Shown in pieces: positions 23,628 through 33,468 of a stretch of DNA of 52,407 bases; the stretch's first letter is position 1, and each line of letters begins with the position of its first letter. Origin of the DNA: an uncultured Muribaculaceae bacterium. GTDB lineage: Bacteria; Bacteroidota; Bacteroidia; Bacteroidales; Muribaculaceae. Location of the stretch: NCBI GenBank assembly GCA_947381945.1, contig CANCXM010000022.1, positions 1 through 52,407 on the forward strand, in the 5' to 3' direction. Below the pieces are notes generated by a model. The model ran no database searches. It was not told the DNA's origin and saw only the letters and a program-made list of their open reading frames with translations. A program made the position numbers and the translations under genes.

Positions 23628-24182
23628 TCACACCTCCATCTCGACTATCTCGCCGTAGGTGGGTTGGGAGGCGAAGGCTTCGGTGTCGGTCAGGCCGCGG
23701 AGTGTGGCGAGGGCGTGGATGATGATTCCGCCGTGGGTGAAGATGGCGATTGTCGTGTTGGATAGTGTCGGATTATCGTTGCTGAAATGCTTTGTCCGGA
23801 GGTCGGAGATGAAGTCAAGAAAGCGGGCGCGCTGCTGCATGGATGATTCGCCTCCGGTGGCGGGGACGTTGAGAAAATCGTCATACCAAAGCTGTAGGCG
23901 CGGGTCGGTGATTTCATCGTAACGCTTCATCTCCCAATCGCCGAAGTTCATCTCCATAAGCCGCGAATCCAACTCCGGCTGCTCATATCCGCAGTAGCGG
24001 GCCAGTCTGATGCAACGCGAAAGCGGACTCGAATAGACCGCATCAAAACTGTATTTCTCCAGATTTCTCTTCACTATGGCAGCCTCGTCAGGGAAACTAC
24101 CGGCAAGGGGCACATCCGACTGCCCGTAGCATACCCCCTTGGGTAAGGCCACGGATGTATGACGTATGAACACCAGTTTCAT
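23628..24182 (-). CDS. cobC: Alpha-ribazole phosphatase, histidine phosphatase family
   Basis: From the ATG at 24182 (MKLVFIRHTS) the protein has 184 residues; the longer frame to 24215 would overlap cobS. The phosphohistidine motif RHT (Arg7, His8), the SSPLSRC segment, MEMNFGDWE, and the second catalytic His in FTHGG are present, matching the phosphoglycerate-mutase-like superfamily. As the last gene of the cobU-cobT-cobS operon it should dephosphorylate alpha-ribazole 5'-phosphate (or cobalamin phosphate) in the last steps of cobalamin assembly. A general phosphatase role is the alternative. Confidence 0.86.
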   Translation of the reverse strand: MKLVFIRHTSVALPKGVCYGQSDVPLAGSFPDEAAIVKRNLEKYSFDAVYSSPLSRCIRLARYCGYEQPELDSRLMEMNFGDWEMKRYDEITDPRLQLWYDDFLNVPATGGESSMQQRARFLDFISDLRTKHFSNDNPTLSNTTIAIFTHGGIIIHALATLRGLTDTEAFASQPTYGEIVEMEV

Positions 24183-24208
24183 TCTCCTGTTATTTAGTGC
24201 CTCGAATT

Positions 24209-24964
24209 TCAACAAGAATACGCTATCGCGGAAACTGCAATCAGCATTGAAAGTTCACAGATGAGGAATGTGGCTCCACAGCAATCGCCCGTATAACCGC
24301 CGATTTTCCTCCACATCATTGAGGCGAGAAACAGCCCTGCAACCACCGGTGCTATGGCTGCGAAAGCGAAAAGCGGATTGAGAGCGAGAAGCGGGAAGAG
24401 CGGCAACACTCCGCAGACAATCTGGAAAATTAGCTTCCCCCACCCCATGCGCGAGTAGGAAATACGGTTTTTGGCACCTTCGGGACGTGCATATTGCAGG
24501 AAATTTGTCAACTGCCCCGCACAAAGCTTTCCGAATGGATCAGCCGCAAAAATGGCGCAGGCAGCCACAAAAGGCGAAAACGATGCAAGCAGGCTTACGA
24601 GGAGAAGGAAGTAGAATATCAGCCCGATAACGCCATAGGTCCCGATATGGGAATCCTTCATCACGGCAAGAATCTTTTCTTTACCACCCCCACAGCCGAA
24701 ACCATCGCAATAGTCGGCCAGACCATCCTCATGGAGCGCACCGGTAAGAAGCACACGCACGAGCAACGCACAGATGACTGCGGGAAAAGCCGGAAGAACA
24801 GCTCCGAAACCAATCAAGGCAAGAGCCGTCACGCCTCCTGTCAGCCATCCGACCAAAGGCCAGAAAACAACGGCATCCGAATAATCCTCCTGCGACGGAC
24901 TCACCAAACGCCACAACGGCAGACGGGTGAAAAGAATGACAGCAGCAGCAAATTTTTTCATCAT
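24209..24964 (-). CDS. cobS: Adenosylcobinamide-GDP ribazoletransferase (cobalamin synthase)
   Basis: The 251-residue inner-membrane enzyme joins adenosylcobinamide-GDP to alpha-ribazole (phosphate). The signature is visible in TGALHEDGLADYCDGFG, followed by KILAVMKDSHIGTYGV (metal and substrate site). About six membrane helices are present. Its ATG overlaps the stop of cobT (TGATG), so the two are translationally coupled; a second ATG follows directly. Confidence 0.94.
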   Translation of the reverse strand: MMKKFAAAVILFTRLPLWRLVSPSQEDYSDAVVFWPLVGWLTGGVTALALIGFGAVLPAFPAVICALLVRVLLTGALHEDGLADYCDGFGCGGGKEKILAVMKDSHIGTYGVIGLIFYFLLLVSLLASFSPFVAACAIFAADPFGKLCAGQLTNFLQYARPEGAKNRISYSRMGWGKLIFQIVCGVLPLFPLLALNPLFAFAAIAPVVAGLFLASMMWRKIGGYTGDCCGATFLICELSMLIAVSAIAYSC

Positions 24965-26001
24965 CAGAAATACTTTGTGACGCTGACTTGGGCGAAGGTG
25001 TCCATGCGGTTAATCATGCGGACGGCGGATTCGATGATGGGATAGGCGCAGACCGCACCGGAGCCTTCGCCGAGACGGAGGTCGAGATGGAGGAGCGCTT
25101 TCACGCCGAGGGCTTCGAGCATGAGTTTGTGGCCACTTTCATCGCCCTGATGTCCGAAGATGGCATAGTCAAGCACGGCGGGACAGAGTTTCGAGGCTGC
25201 AAGGATGCAACTCGTCATGATGAAACCGTCGACGATTATAATCATTCCAAGCTCGGCGGCACGGAGCATCGCACCGACGGCCATCACCATCTCGTAGCCT
25301 CCAAACCATGCCATTTTAGATTCGACGGAACCGTCACCCTTGTAGCCATCGAGCGATGCGGAAAGCACATTGTACTTGTGGCGGATTCCGTCATTGTCAA
25401 GTCCTGCTCCGGCACCGATACACCGTTCGAGTGGTATTCCGGTAAAGAGGTGCATCCACATTGATGAAGCCGACGTGTTGCCGCTACCCATCTCGCCGAA
25501 GCTGACAATGTTGCAGTCGGTAGAGGCATGGATTTCATCCATCACCTCGGCTCCACGGCGGAGACAGAGGTCAAATTCATCGGTAGTCATGGCAGCCTCA
25601 TGGCGGAAATTGCGGGTCGACTTGCGGACCTTCTTGTCGATAATGCCTCGACCGGCAGGAATATCATAGTCCACGCCTGCATCCACCAGGACGAGCTTGA
25701 ATCCGTGTTGCTCACAGAGGAAATTGATTCCGGCACCACCTTTGGCAAAATGGCCGAGCTGCTGCCATGTCACCTCTTTCGGTGAAACACTGACACCCTC
25801 CTCGATGACACCGTGGTCGGCGGCGAAGAGGACATTGTGGGGTGAACGCAATTCAGGGGTGAGCGTCTGCTGGACGAGACAGATTTTAAGGGCAAGTTCC
25901 TCCAGACGGCCAAGCGAGCCTTTGGGTTTGGTAAGATTGTCGATTTTATCAATAATCTGCTGACGCAGAACTGTGTTGACAGGAAGAATGTTGAAGGTCA
26001 T
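24964..26001 (-). CDS. cobT: Nicotinate-nucleotide--dimethylbenzimidazole phosphoribosyltransferase
   Basis: The 345-residue cytoplasmic enzyme transfers phosphoribose from nicotinate mononucleotide to the lower-ligand base, giving alpha-ribazole phosphate. The conserved N-terminal [15 protein letters not shown], the central [13 protein letters not shown] and [14 protein letters not shown], and the catalytic Glu in RLGEGSGA (Glu312) are all visible. Length is normal. It lies 37 bases after cobU and overlaps cobS by one base. Confidence 0.96.
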   Translation of the reverse strand: MTFNILPVNTVLRQQIIDKIDNLTKPKGSLGRLEELALKICLVQQTLTPELRSPHNVLFAADHGVIEEGVSVSPKEVTWQQLGHFAKGGAGINFLCEQHGFKLVLVDAGVDYDIPAGRGIIDKKVRKSTRNFRHEAAMTTDEFDLCLRRGAEVMDEIHASTDCNIVSFGEMGSGNTSASSMWMHLFTGIPLERCIGAGAGLDNDGIRHKYNVLSASLDGYKGDGSVESKMAWFGGYEMVMAVGAMLRAAELGMIIIVDGFIMTSCILAASKLCPAVLDYAIFGHQGDESGHKLMLEALGVKALLHLDLRLGEGSGAVCAYPIIESAVRMINRMDTFAQVSVTKYF

Positions 26002-26038
26002 GATTTAAGATTTGCTTTCCAATTAACCGGAATGATGA

Positions 26039-26566
26039 TTATGGACGCAGGGAAGCCTGCGGTTTTATTTTCACATCTATGCCTGACACAATAAGATGGA
26101 CTTCATCGGCTTTGGCTGCAACATATTGGTTGATTGAGCCCTGCAAGTCGGTGAAACGGCGCTGAAGGGCGTTTTCCGAAACTCCCCCGAGGCCGATTTC
26201 ATTAGTGACCATGATGAGTGTGGCACCGGTGCGCGCAAGGGCATCCAACCGTGTGGTCATCTCATCCAATGCCGTCCCGACATTCTCGCCGGAAGCGAAA
26301 AACCAGTTTGTGGCCCAGAGAGTCACGCAGTCAAACACCACCACGTCGCCCTCACCGACAGCTACTTCATCAACGCGTAGAGGCTCCTCAATGGTGGTCC
26401 ACTGCGGACCGCGGCGGGCCTTGTGGACATCCACGCGCCGACGGAATTCATCGTCAAACACCTGGGCGGTCGCAAGATAGACGGGATGATCGGTGAATGA
26501 GAGCGCAAGGCGTTCGGCAAACATGCTCTTGCCCGACCGCTGCCCTCCTGTTATCATTATAAGCAT
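26039..26566 (-). CDS. cobU: Adenosylcobinamide kinase / adenosylcobinamide-phosphate guanylyltransferase
   Basis: The 175-residue bifunctional enzyme phosphorylates adenosylcobinamide and then attaches GMP. The P-loop GGQRSGKS is at residues 7-14 and the histidine expected to carry the GMP intermediate is His48 (VDVHKARRG). The conserved DCVTLWATN and TNEIGLGGVSEN segments follow. It is the first gene of the minus-strand cob operon cobU-cobT-cobS-cobC. Confidence 0.95.
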   Translation of the reverse strand: MLIMITGGQRSGKSMFAERLALSFTDHPVYLATAQVFDDEFRRRVDVHKARRGPQWTTIEEPLRVDEVAVGEGDVVVFDCVTLWATNWFFASGENVGTALDEMTTRLDALARTGATLIMVTNEIGLGGVSENALQRRFTDLQGSINQYVAAKADEVHLIVSGIDVKIKPQASLRP

Positions 26567-26592
26567 GATGCGAAAAAAGAGTGATTACCCTG

Positions 26593-26600
26593 CAAAATTA
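26593..26600 (-). promoter_or_regulatory. Putative -7 box (TAATTTTG) of the cobU operon
   Basis: The minus strand reads TAATTTTG, 26 bases before the start at 26566. The -33 region reads TTGT rather than TTTG. The leader is short, with no room for a riboswitch. Confidence 0.5.
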
Positions 26601-26707
26601 CAAATTATTCATAGAAAGTCACAACCGATTTTGCCATGCGCATCCACCAAGAGGCAATTTTATTTAATATTTAGAAAGTTGCAATAGAGCTATCAATACC
26701 TGAAGCA

Positions 26708-27817
26708 TCAATCCTGCGTGGGAGTGGTTTGGACGGCGCGGCGGGCGGCGAGCTGACGCTTGACGGCTTTGTGATTCATCATGATGTAGAAGGCACCGAA
26801 TATGCCTGATGCCACAAGGATGATGGCCTGAAAACTCCAGCAGACTATCGAATATGCGGCCCCGTCGCTGTTGCTGATACCGAAAAGGCTGAGGGCAAAC
26901 ATGACCGCGATATTCCATGGACCGAGGCCGCCGTTAGACGGCACAGCCATGCTGCACGAACCGAATACGAAAACGACCAGCCCGGGGACAAGGCCGAGTG
27001 TATAGGGTGAGTTCGTTACAAGCTCACGGGTGAATGGAAAAGCGAAAAAGCAGACGTAAGTCTCAAAGAAATAGCAGACCCAGATGCCGAGAGTGAGGAT
27101 GAGATACAAACCTGTCCCCTTCATGTGGAAAAGCACACTGAAGCCCTGCCACATTCGCATGATGCTTGCATTGACTCCCTTGACAAACTTTGTGTCACGG
27201 AAAAAGTAATCGCCTGCAATGAGCAATGCCAACACAACAGCAATCACTACCCACAGCACACCGTCGGTGGTGTAACGGTCAATTGCCTCTCCGAGCGGAT
27301 AGCGGTCAAGAAAACGGTCGATTGCAGGATGGGCCACGATGACGGTGAGAATCATGATGAGAAGAATCATGATGCCGTCCGACGCGCGGTCGCCGAGGTC
27401 GGTGCCGACGACAGTCGAAAGCTTGCAACCCTCGCGCCGGGTGATGTAGACGCATCGCCAGGCCTCACCCAAAAACGGAAAGACGAGATTCAGGGCGTAG
27501 GCACCGAAAATCGAGACACTCTCCGCCGTGGCCGGAATACGCGGAATCCCGGCGGCACGCAACTGGATGCCCCAGCGGATGCCTCGGATGATGTGGGAAA
27601 GCACAGTAATGGCCATCATGGCGGCTATATAGCGCCAATCGACACCCTGACGGATTATTGACTCTACCTGATGGATGTTGACTTTATGAAAAAGCCAGAT
27701 GATAAGACCACCCGATACCAGGATTGGAATCAGATATTTCAACACACGGCTGATTGTCGCGAAAATATCGTGCCGTGGCGATGGGGCGGAGGTTGATGTC
27801 TGCGATGATGTCTGCAT
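26708..27817 (-). CDS. Lysylphosphatidylglycerol synthase / flippase-like membrane protein
   Basis: The 369-residue inner-membrane protein has about eight helices and the features of the LPG synthase transmembrane (UPF0104, AglD-like) family: RGIRWGIQLRAAG, FPFLGEAWRCVYITRR and GTDLGDRASDGIMIL. It lacks the soluble aminoacyl-transferase part of MprF, so a lipid or glycolipid transport or flippase role is more likely than aminoacylation. It is a single gene, on the same strand as the cobU operon and upstream of it but separated by 141 bases. Confidence 0.78.
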   Translation of the reverse strand: MQTSSQTSTSAPSPRHDIFATISRVLKYLIPILVSGGLIIWLFHKVNIHQVESIIRQGVDWRYIAAMMAITVLSHIIRGIRWGIQLRAAGIPRIPATAESVSIFGAYALNLVFPFLGEAWRCVYITRREGCKLSTVVGTDLGDRASDGIMILLIMILTVIVAHPAIDRFLDRYPLGEAIDRYTTDGVLWVVIAVVLALLIAGDYFFRDTKFVKGVNASIMRMWQGFSVLFHMKGTGLYLILTLGIWVCYFFETYVCFFAFPFTRELVTNSPYTLGLVPGLVVFVFGSCSMAVPSNGGLGPWNIAVMFALSLFGISNSDGAAYSIVCWSFQAIILVASGIFGAFYIMMNHKAVKRQLAARRAVQTTPTQD

Positions 27818-27913
27818 ATTTTTTCAACAATTTTCAATGGCAAAGAGATTAAGAGTGTGTCTAAAAGAGTGCCACGCTTGTTGTAAAAACTGCTGTTTTT
27901 AACCGATTGTTGC

Positions 27914-27921
27914 GTAACTTT
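27914..27921 (+). promoter_or_regulatory. Putative -7 box (TAACTTTG) of the UvrA-like gene
   Basis: TAACTTTG lies 58 bases before the start at 27980. The -33 position has a T run rather than an exact TTTG. Confidence 0.5.
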
Positions 27922-27979
27922 GCAGACGGATAGATGTTAGTTAAACATACAATATAATGTTTTACAGACAAAAAACACT

Positions 27980-30487
27980 ATGACTGAAAAACGACCGCAG
28001 GAAATTGAAATCAGAGGTGCGAAAGTCCACAATCTGAAAAACATAGATGTCAACATCCCCCTGAACGGGATAGTCGGGATAGCCGGAGTGTCCGGCTCAG
28101 GAAAATCATCACTCGCACTCGGAGTACTCTATGCCGAGGGATCGCGCCGCTATCTGGAGGCACTGTCGACATATACCCGGCGCCGTATGACACAGGCCCC
28201 GAAGGCACAGGTCGATGAAGTGCTCTACGTTCCTGCTGCGATAGCCCTGCACCAACGTCCGGGTGTGCCGGGCATACGAAGCACATTCGGGACAGGAACC
28301 GAGCTGCTCAACAGCCTGCGCCTGATGTTCTCGCGCCTCGCCTCACACCGATGTCCGAAATGCGGCCACTACCACAGCCCGTCGCTCGACGTAGCGGCCG
28401 AAAAGGAACTTGTCTGCGAAAAATGCGGCACCCGCTTCTACGGACCCGGTGCCGAGGACCTTTCATTCAACAGCACCGGTGCGTGTAAGAAATGTGGAGG
28501 GACAGGGATGGTGATGGCCGTTGACCGCTCGACACTCGTGCCCGACGAGACAAAAACAATCGACGAGGGAGCGGTGGCACCTTGGAACACCCTGATGTGG
28601 TCGCTCATGACCGATGTCTGCCGCGAGATGGGTGTGCGCACCGACGTGCCTTTCAATCAGCTCACACCCGAAGAGCGCGCCATAGTGTTCGACGGACCGG
28701 CGGAGAAAAAGCACATCCTCTACCGTCCGAAAAACTCCAATCAGGCAACCGAACTTGACTTTACATATTACAACGCCGTCTACACCGTCGAAAACGCTCT
28801 CGCCAAAGTGACCGACGAGAAAGGGATGAAGCGCGTGGAGCGTTTCCTGCGCAGCGATGTCTGTCCGGCCTGCCACGGAACACGCCTCTCCGAGGCAGCG
28901 CGCGCTCCACGCATCCGTGGAATCGGTCTCGACAAAGTGTGTGAGATGACACTCGATGAATGTATCGCATGGGTGAAAGGGGTGCCCGCCACTCTGCCCG
29001 ACGAGATGAGGCAGATGGCTATCAATATCTGCGACTCGTTTCTGTCGACATCCCGACGGCTTGTGGATCTCGGGCTCGGCTACCTGACCCTCGACCGCGC
29101 GGCCTCCACCCTGTCGACCGGCGAGAGACAGCGTATGCAGCTCGCACGCGCGGTGAGAAACCGCACGACGGGCGTGCTCTATGTCCTCGACGAACCATCA
29201 ATCGGGCTTCATCCGGCAAATATAGCAGGACTGACAGGTGTGATGGACGACCTCGTGGCCGATGGCAATTCAGTGGTTCTCGTTGACCATGACACCCAGA
29301 TACTCAGCCATGCCGACTCGATTGTCGAGATGGGTCCGGGAGCGGGAACCGATGGCGGGACAGTCATTGCACGCGGAAGCGTGAAGGCTATCGAAAAAAA
29401 TCCGGAATCGCTCATCGGTCCGTTCCTTGCAGGAAAAGTTGACGACAGAATCATCCCGGAGGTAAGCGACGACGAAATGTTCGCCTTAGGGGAAATAAGC
29501 ATGACCACCGGTGCAATCCATACAGTCAGGCCGCTCAAAGTCAAAATCCCGAAGGGACGGCTGACAGTGGTCACAGGTCTTTCAGGCTCAGGAAAGACCA
29601 CCCTTATTCTCGAAAGCCTCATTCCTGCACTCGAAGCTGTCACGGAAGGGAAAGCTATGCCGGAGCATGTCAAGGAGATTTCCGCACCGGGCGTGGAACA
29701 CGTCAAACTGATTGACTCCACCCCTATCGGTGCGAATGTGCGCTCGACAGTGGCCACCTACGCCAATATCCACGATGAACTGCGCAAAATCTTCGCCCGC
29801 ACCCCCGACGCCAAGGAGCATGGCTACAAGGCGGGTGATTTTTCCTACAACACCGGGCGGTTGAGATGTCCGGTCTGCGACGGAACCGGAACAGTCAGTC
29901 TCGACGTGCAGTTTCTGCCGGATGTCGACATCCCCTGCCCCGAATGCCGGGGGGCGAGATATTCACGCGATGCCTCCCTCATCAGATGCCATTGCAAGAA
30001 CGGTGTGGAATTCACGCTGCCGCAGGCCATGGAAACCGACATCAGCAAGGCCATCGGAATGTTGGCCGATTTCAAGACCGTGGCTGGAAGAATCGCAACG
30101 CTCGACACTCTCGGCCTTGGCTATCTGACACTCGGCGAAGCCACCCCGAGCCTTTCGGGCGGCGAGGCGCAGAGACTGAAACTCGCCTCGGAGATGGGAA
30201 AGGAACAGACCGACACGGTGTTTGTGTTCGACGAGCCTACCATTGGTCTGCATCCGCTCGACGTGAGGAAACTGCTTGAGGTGTTCAGCCATCTCATTGC
30301 TTCCGGCGCCACGGTGATTGTCATCGAGCATGACCTCGACGTAATCCGCAACGCAAACTATATAATCGACATGGGCCCCGGCGGCGGTGACGCGGGCGGA
30401 CGTATCGTTGCTTCAGGAACACCGGCTGAAATCATGGCAAATCCCGAAAGCGTGACAGGAAAGTTCATCGGCAAACTGCTGAAATAG
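27980..30487 (+). CDS. UvrA-like ABC ATPase (UvrA paralogue)
   Basis: The 835-residue protein has two ABC modules of the UvrA type: Walker A GVSGSGKS at 36-43 and GLSGSGKT at 533-540, and signatures [13 protein letters not shown] and [13 protein letters not shown]. It has UvrA zinc-finger cysteines (CPKC...CEKC, and CPVC...CPEC in the second half). It is about 100 residues shorter than housekeeping UvrA. That fits the UvrA2/UvrA-like class, linked in other bacteria to DNA-damage or drug tolerance rather than core excision repair. A methylguanine-DNA methyltransferase gene follows 67 bases later, supporting a DNA-damage context. Confidence 0.87.
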   Translation: MTEKRPQEIEIRGAKVHNLKNIDVNIPLNGIVGIAGVSGSGKSSLALGVLYAEGSRRYLEALSTYTRRRMTQAPKAQVDEVLYVPAAIALHQRPGVPGIRSTFGTGTELLNSLRLMFSRLASHRCPKCGHYHSPSLDVAAEKELVCEKCGTRFYGPGAEDLSFNSTGACKKCGGTGMVMAVDRSTLVPDETKTIDEGAVAPWNTLMWSLMTDVCREMGVRTDVPFNQLTPEERAIVFDGPAEKKHILYRPKNSNQATELDFTYYNAVYTVENALAKVTDEKGMKRVERFLRSDVCPACHGTRLSEAARAPRIRGIGLDKVCEMTLDECIAWVKGVPATLPDEMRQMAINICDSFLSTSRRLVDLGLGYLTLDRAASTLSTGERQRMQLARAVRNRTTGVLYVLDEPSIGLHPANIAGLTGVMDDLVADGNSVVLVDHDTQILSHADSIVEMGPGAGTDGGTVIARGSVKAIEKNPESLIGPFLAGKVDDRIIPEVSDDEMFALGEISMTTGAIHTVRPLKVKIPKGRLTVVTGLSGSGKTTLILESLIPALEAVTEGKAMPEHVKEISAPGVEHVKLIDSTPIGANVRSTVATYANIHDELRKIFARTPDAKEHGYKAGDFSYNTGRLRCPVCDGTGTVSLDVQFLPDVDIPCPECRGARYSRDASLIRCHCKNGVEFTLPQAMETDISKAIGMLADFKTVAGRIATLDTLGLGYLTLGEATPSLSGGEAQRLKLASEMGKEQTDTVFVFDEPTIGLHPLDVRKLLEVFSHLIASGATVIVIEHDLDVIRNANYIIDMGPGGGDAGGRIVASGTPAEIMANPESVTGKFIGKLLK

Positions 30488-30554
30488 CGGTCAAAGGGAG
30501 TTTTTGCATCATTCACGGAATGTGGGATACCGAATATTATATTATAGGACATTT

Positions 30555-31085
30555 ATGGATATTATTACCAGAACCTACAACTCGCCTTGCGGCGAAATGC
30601 TCATTGGGGTATATGACGGCAAGCTCTGTCTGTGTGAATGGCTTTCCGGCAAAAGCAACGACGCTATCCACCGCCGGATATGCCGGGAACTGAAATCAGC
30701 GATGGTCGACGACGACGGTCAGACTCCCGAATCGAAGGTGCTTGACGAATGTAGCCGACAGCTCGATGAGTATTTCCGTGGCGAACGCACGGATTTTTCA
30801 CTGCCGTTGCTTACGGTCGGGACTGAGTTCCAGAAGCACGTGTGGAGTGAGTTGATGAAGGTGCCTTACGGTACTCCCCTATCCTACGGCGAGCTTGCCC
30901 GACGCATCGGTATGCCGTCGGCTGTGCGCGCGGTTGCGAATGCCAACGGTGCGAACGCCATTTCAATTTTTATCCCCTGCCACCGTATCATCGGCACCGA
31001 CCGTAGCCTTACGGGCTACGGTGGCGGACTGCCCGCCAAACGCTATCTGTTGGATGTTGAGGGGATAGCATATCGGGAGCAGTAG
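30555..31085 (+). CDS. ogt: Methylated-DNA--protein-cysteine methyltransferase
   Basis: From the ATG at 30555 (MDIITRTYNSPCG) the protein has 176 residues. It repairs O6-alkylguanine by moving the alkyl group to its own cysteine in IPCHRIIG (Cys142). The helix-turn-helix part (GTPLSYGELARRIGMPSAVRAV) and the GGLPAKRYLLDVE C-terminus are canonical. I name it ogt because the regulatory Ada domain is absent. The start at 30504 would add residues not seen in the family. It probably shares a transcript with the UvrA-like gene. Confidence 0.93.
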   Translation: MDIITRTYNSPCGEMLIGVYDGKLCLCEWLSGKSNDAIHRRICRELKSAMVDDDGQTPESKVLDECSRQLDEYFRGERTDFSLPLLTVGTEFQKHVWSELMKVPYGTPLSYGELARRIGMPSAVRAVANANGANAISIFIPCHRIIGTDRSLTGYGGGLPAKRYLLDVEGIAYREQ

Positions 31086-31153
31086 TCAGTCAATGCTGTT
31101 TGGCAGGGAGATTTTGTAGGATTATCCGGCAATAGTATTTTGTATGGTCATCT

Positions 31154-31182
31154 GGCATACGCGCTACAGCGCGTTCCTACAA
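31154..31182 (+). repeat. REP-like palindrome, copy 1
   Basis: GGCATACGCGCTACAGCGCG plus TTCCTACAA. The core CGCGCTACAGCGCG is a perfect hairpin. Two further copies lie in the trp operon (38798-38826 inverted, 38962-38990 direct). It sits between two convergent genes. Confidence 0.85.
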
Positions 31183-31218
31183 TGACTGACCGAACGCAAT
31201 TGGTCGGTGGGATTCCGG

Positions 31219-31605
31219 TCAGGATTTGGGTCGCAGGAGTTCAATCCAGTAGCCGTCGGGGTCTTCGATGAAATATATGCCCATGGCGGGGTTCTCGTAG
31301 CAGACCACACCCATTTCCTTATGGTAGGCAAGAAGTTTGTCGTAGTCCTGACCTGCGCTGAGGCGCATTGCAAGGTGAGTTTCGTTCTCACCGAGGTCAT
31401 AGTTTTGCGGATGGTCGCGCATACAGGTGATTTCAAGCCGGAAAGAGGTCTCGCCGTCACCGAGATAGGTTATGGTGAAGGCTCCGTCAGGGCCGTCGAT
31501 ATGCCCCACCTCTTTAAGGCCAAGCGCCTCACTGTAGAATTTCAACGACCTGTCGCGGTCAGCCACATTGATATTATAGTGGTCAAAATGAAGTTTGAAG
31601 TCCAT
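31219..31605 (-). CDS. gloA: VOC family protein, glyoxalase I-like
   Basis: From the ATG at 31605 (MDFKLHFDHYNINV) the product has 128 residues, the length of glyoxalase I of the GloA type. The four metal ligands fall where expected: His9, Glu58, His77 and Glu122. It should therefore convert the hemithioacetal of methylglyoxal to the lactoyl thioester, in the cytoplasm. Bacteroidales often lack glutathione, so the thiol partner is uncertain. The start upstream at 31680 is unlikely. It is a single gene on the minus strand, downstream of the SusC/D pair. Confidence 0.82.
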   Translation of the reverse strand: MDFKLHFDHYNINVADRDRSLKFYSEALGLKEVGHIDGPDGAFTITYLGDGETSFRLEITCMRDHPQNYDLGENETHLAMRLSAGQDYDKLLAYHKEMGVVCYENPAMGIYFIEDPDGYWIELLRPKS

Positions 31606-31761
31606 GATTGTGTTGTGAATTTGATTTTCTTTTAATTCAGAGCTCTGATTGTCGATGCAACCGTCCAAGCGTACATACATTAACTATACTTGCCTAATGG
31701 CACAAAGGTTCACCGATGCTTGAAAATATTCCGGAATTTTCGCCATTCCGGACATGACAAA

Positions 31762-31800
31762 TAAAAAAATATCCCTGCGCCGATTATTTTCAGCGCAGGG
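31762..31800 (-). terminator. Intrinsic terminator after susD
   Basis: CCCTGCGC (31773-31780) and GCGCAGGG (31793-31800) pair perfectly. On the minus strand the hairpin is followed by ATATTTTTTTAT. It ends the SusC/SusD transcript 34 bases past the susD stop. Confidence 0.85.
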
Positions 31801-31833
31801 ACACATGGATTGGTTGCAATCAAAGGAATTCTA

Positions 31834-33453
31834 TCAAATTCCTGTAATCGGCGTATAAAGATCTGCGAAATTAGGATTGTTCCAACCTTGGATAGCCTTG
31901 TTGTTATTGCCTTCGGAGCGGATGATTACCATATTCATCCATGCGGGACGGCCATTTGTGTTATAGCGGAAATCCTGACGCCAGTTAGTGCCGGCATAAG
32001 CGCGGGTCACAGAGTAGTTGAGACGCTTGATGTCGAAAAGGCTCTGGCCCTCACCCCAAAGTTCAACTCGCTTCTGGAATACGATTTCCTCAATCACACC
32101 ATCCTGATCTGTAGCTTCACAAGTGTATTCAGGGTCACGGTATGCCTTCATGAATTTTTCAACTTCAGCTTTGCCTTGAGCCGCATTAGTATGGGCGAGA
32201 GCCTCAGCATAGATGAAATACATTTCCTCGACACGCATGATAGGCACAGCTGTTGCTGAACCGACCGACGGTTCCATGTAGTTGCCCTCACCCGGACGGA
32301 ATTTCACTGCGACAAGAGGACGAACACTGATAGCAGGATTGCAATATGAAACCTTGGCGGCAAGTTCACTTCCCGCAGGAGCAACCCATGAAAGTTTACG
32401 GAAATCAGTATCTGAAATGCGGGCATACATTCCTGCGTCAATCATCGGGAAGGCACCGGCTCCGGCATAACCGTAGGCAGCTTCCGAACTCAACATAGAG
32501 GTCCAGTTACATATACCGGTGATGACAGCATCATTCTCTTTCTCAAATTTCATACCCCACATCCAAGACGTGTTGTTGAGAGTATTGAATCCGGAGGCAG
32601 GATCTGTCCATGCAGCCTCGCTCAACGGAGTACGTCCGCTTGTTGAGATTGCGAGCTCCGCATATTCGGCAGCCTTGGCATAATTCTCATCCCACATATA
32701 GAGACGTGCGAGAAGTCCATAGACACAAGCCTCATTCGGAAGAGTGCGCTCGGTGAAGGTCGAATATTTGATATTCTCGGCAGCGTATGTGAGGTCAGAA
32801 AGGATAAAATCAAACATTTCCTTGTGTGTCGCACGGGGATTATTTCGTGCATCCTCCTCAGTAGTCTCCTCGGTCACGATTGGCACGGTAAGATTGAGCA
32901 CATCGTTACCATCGTCAGTAACGCTTGAAGTCACCTCATTGGGGAGGAATTCAAACCAACGTGCGAGATCGAGATAGAGCATGGCACGGAAAGCCATCGC
33001 AACCGAACGGGCACCGCGTGCAGTCTGATTCTCTGATTCAAGCTCATAGCTTTTGGCTGCGATATTGGTTGAAAGAATCTGCTTGTAATAATAGTTCCAG
33101 ATAAGCTGGGTATATGCAAGATTATCCGTAACATAAGCTTCACCCCAAAGGCTGTAACGGTCAAGACCTGTAGCCGGTTTGGGCATATCACCGGTCATAC
33201 AGTCACGCACATGCATGAACGATGAATAGCCGAAGTCAATGTGTGATGTCGAACCCGGATAGTAACCGCTGGTGTCGAAATTAGGCATGAAACCGGGCAT
33301 GGCATAGATGCCTGATTCCGCAGCCTTGATTGATGAGTCAAGCTGCTCCTGGCTCACCGAGCTTGTCGGTTCCACCTCGTCGATACAGCCGGTGAGAGTA
33401 AATCCGGCAGATGCGAGAGCAACGACAAAAGTCGATTTTAATATATTTTTCAT
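31834..33453 (-). CDS. SusD/RagB family nutrient-binding outer-membrane lipoprotein
   Basis: The 539-residue protein has a lipoprotein signal (LTGC, Cys23) and the RagB/SusD pattern: N-terminal helical repeats and a C-terminal region with RVEEMYFIYAEALAHTNAAQ and QKRVELWGEGQSLFDIKR. It sits at the cell surface as a lid on the SusC partner, catching oligosaccharide or peptide ligands. It lies 15 bases after susC in one transcript. No glycosidase, peptidase or sensor lies near, so the substrate is unknown. Confidence 0.94.
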   Translation of the reverse strand: MKNILKSTFVVALASAGFTLTGCIDEVEPTSSVSQEQLDSSIKAAESGIYAMPGFMPNFDTSGYYPGSTSHIDFGYSSFMHVRDCMTGDMPKPATGLDRYSLWGEAYVTDNLAYTQLIWNYYYKQILSTNIAAKSYELESENQTARGARSVAMAFRAMLYLDLARWFEFLPNEVTSSVTDDGNDVLNLTVPIVTEETTEEDARNNPRATHKEMFDFILSDLTYAAENIKYSTFTERTLPNEACVYGLLARLYMWDENYAKAAEYAELAISTSGRTPLSEAAWTDPASGFNTLNNTSWMWGMKFEKENDAVITGICNWTSMLSSEAAYGYAGAGAFPMIDAGMYARISDTDFRKLSWVAPAGSELAAKVSYCNPAISVRPLVAVKFRPGEGNYMEPSVGSATAVPIMRVEEMYFIYAEALAHTNAAQGKAEVEKFMKAYRDPEYTCEATDQDGVIEEIVFQKRVELWGEGQSLFDIKRLNYSVTRAYAGTNWRQDFRYNTNGRPAWMNMVIIRSEGNNNKAIQGWNNPNFADLYTPITGI

Positions 33454-33468
33454 TGTTAGTCTGTGGAT

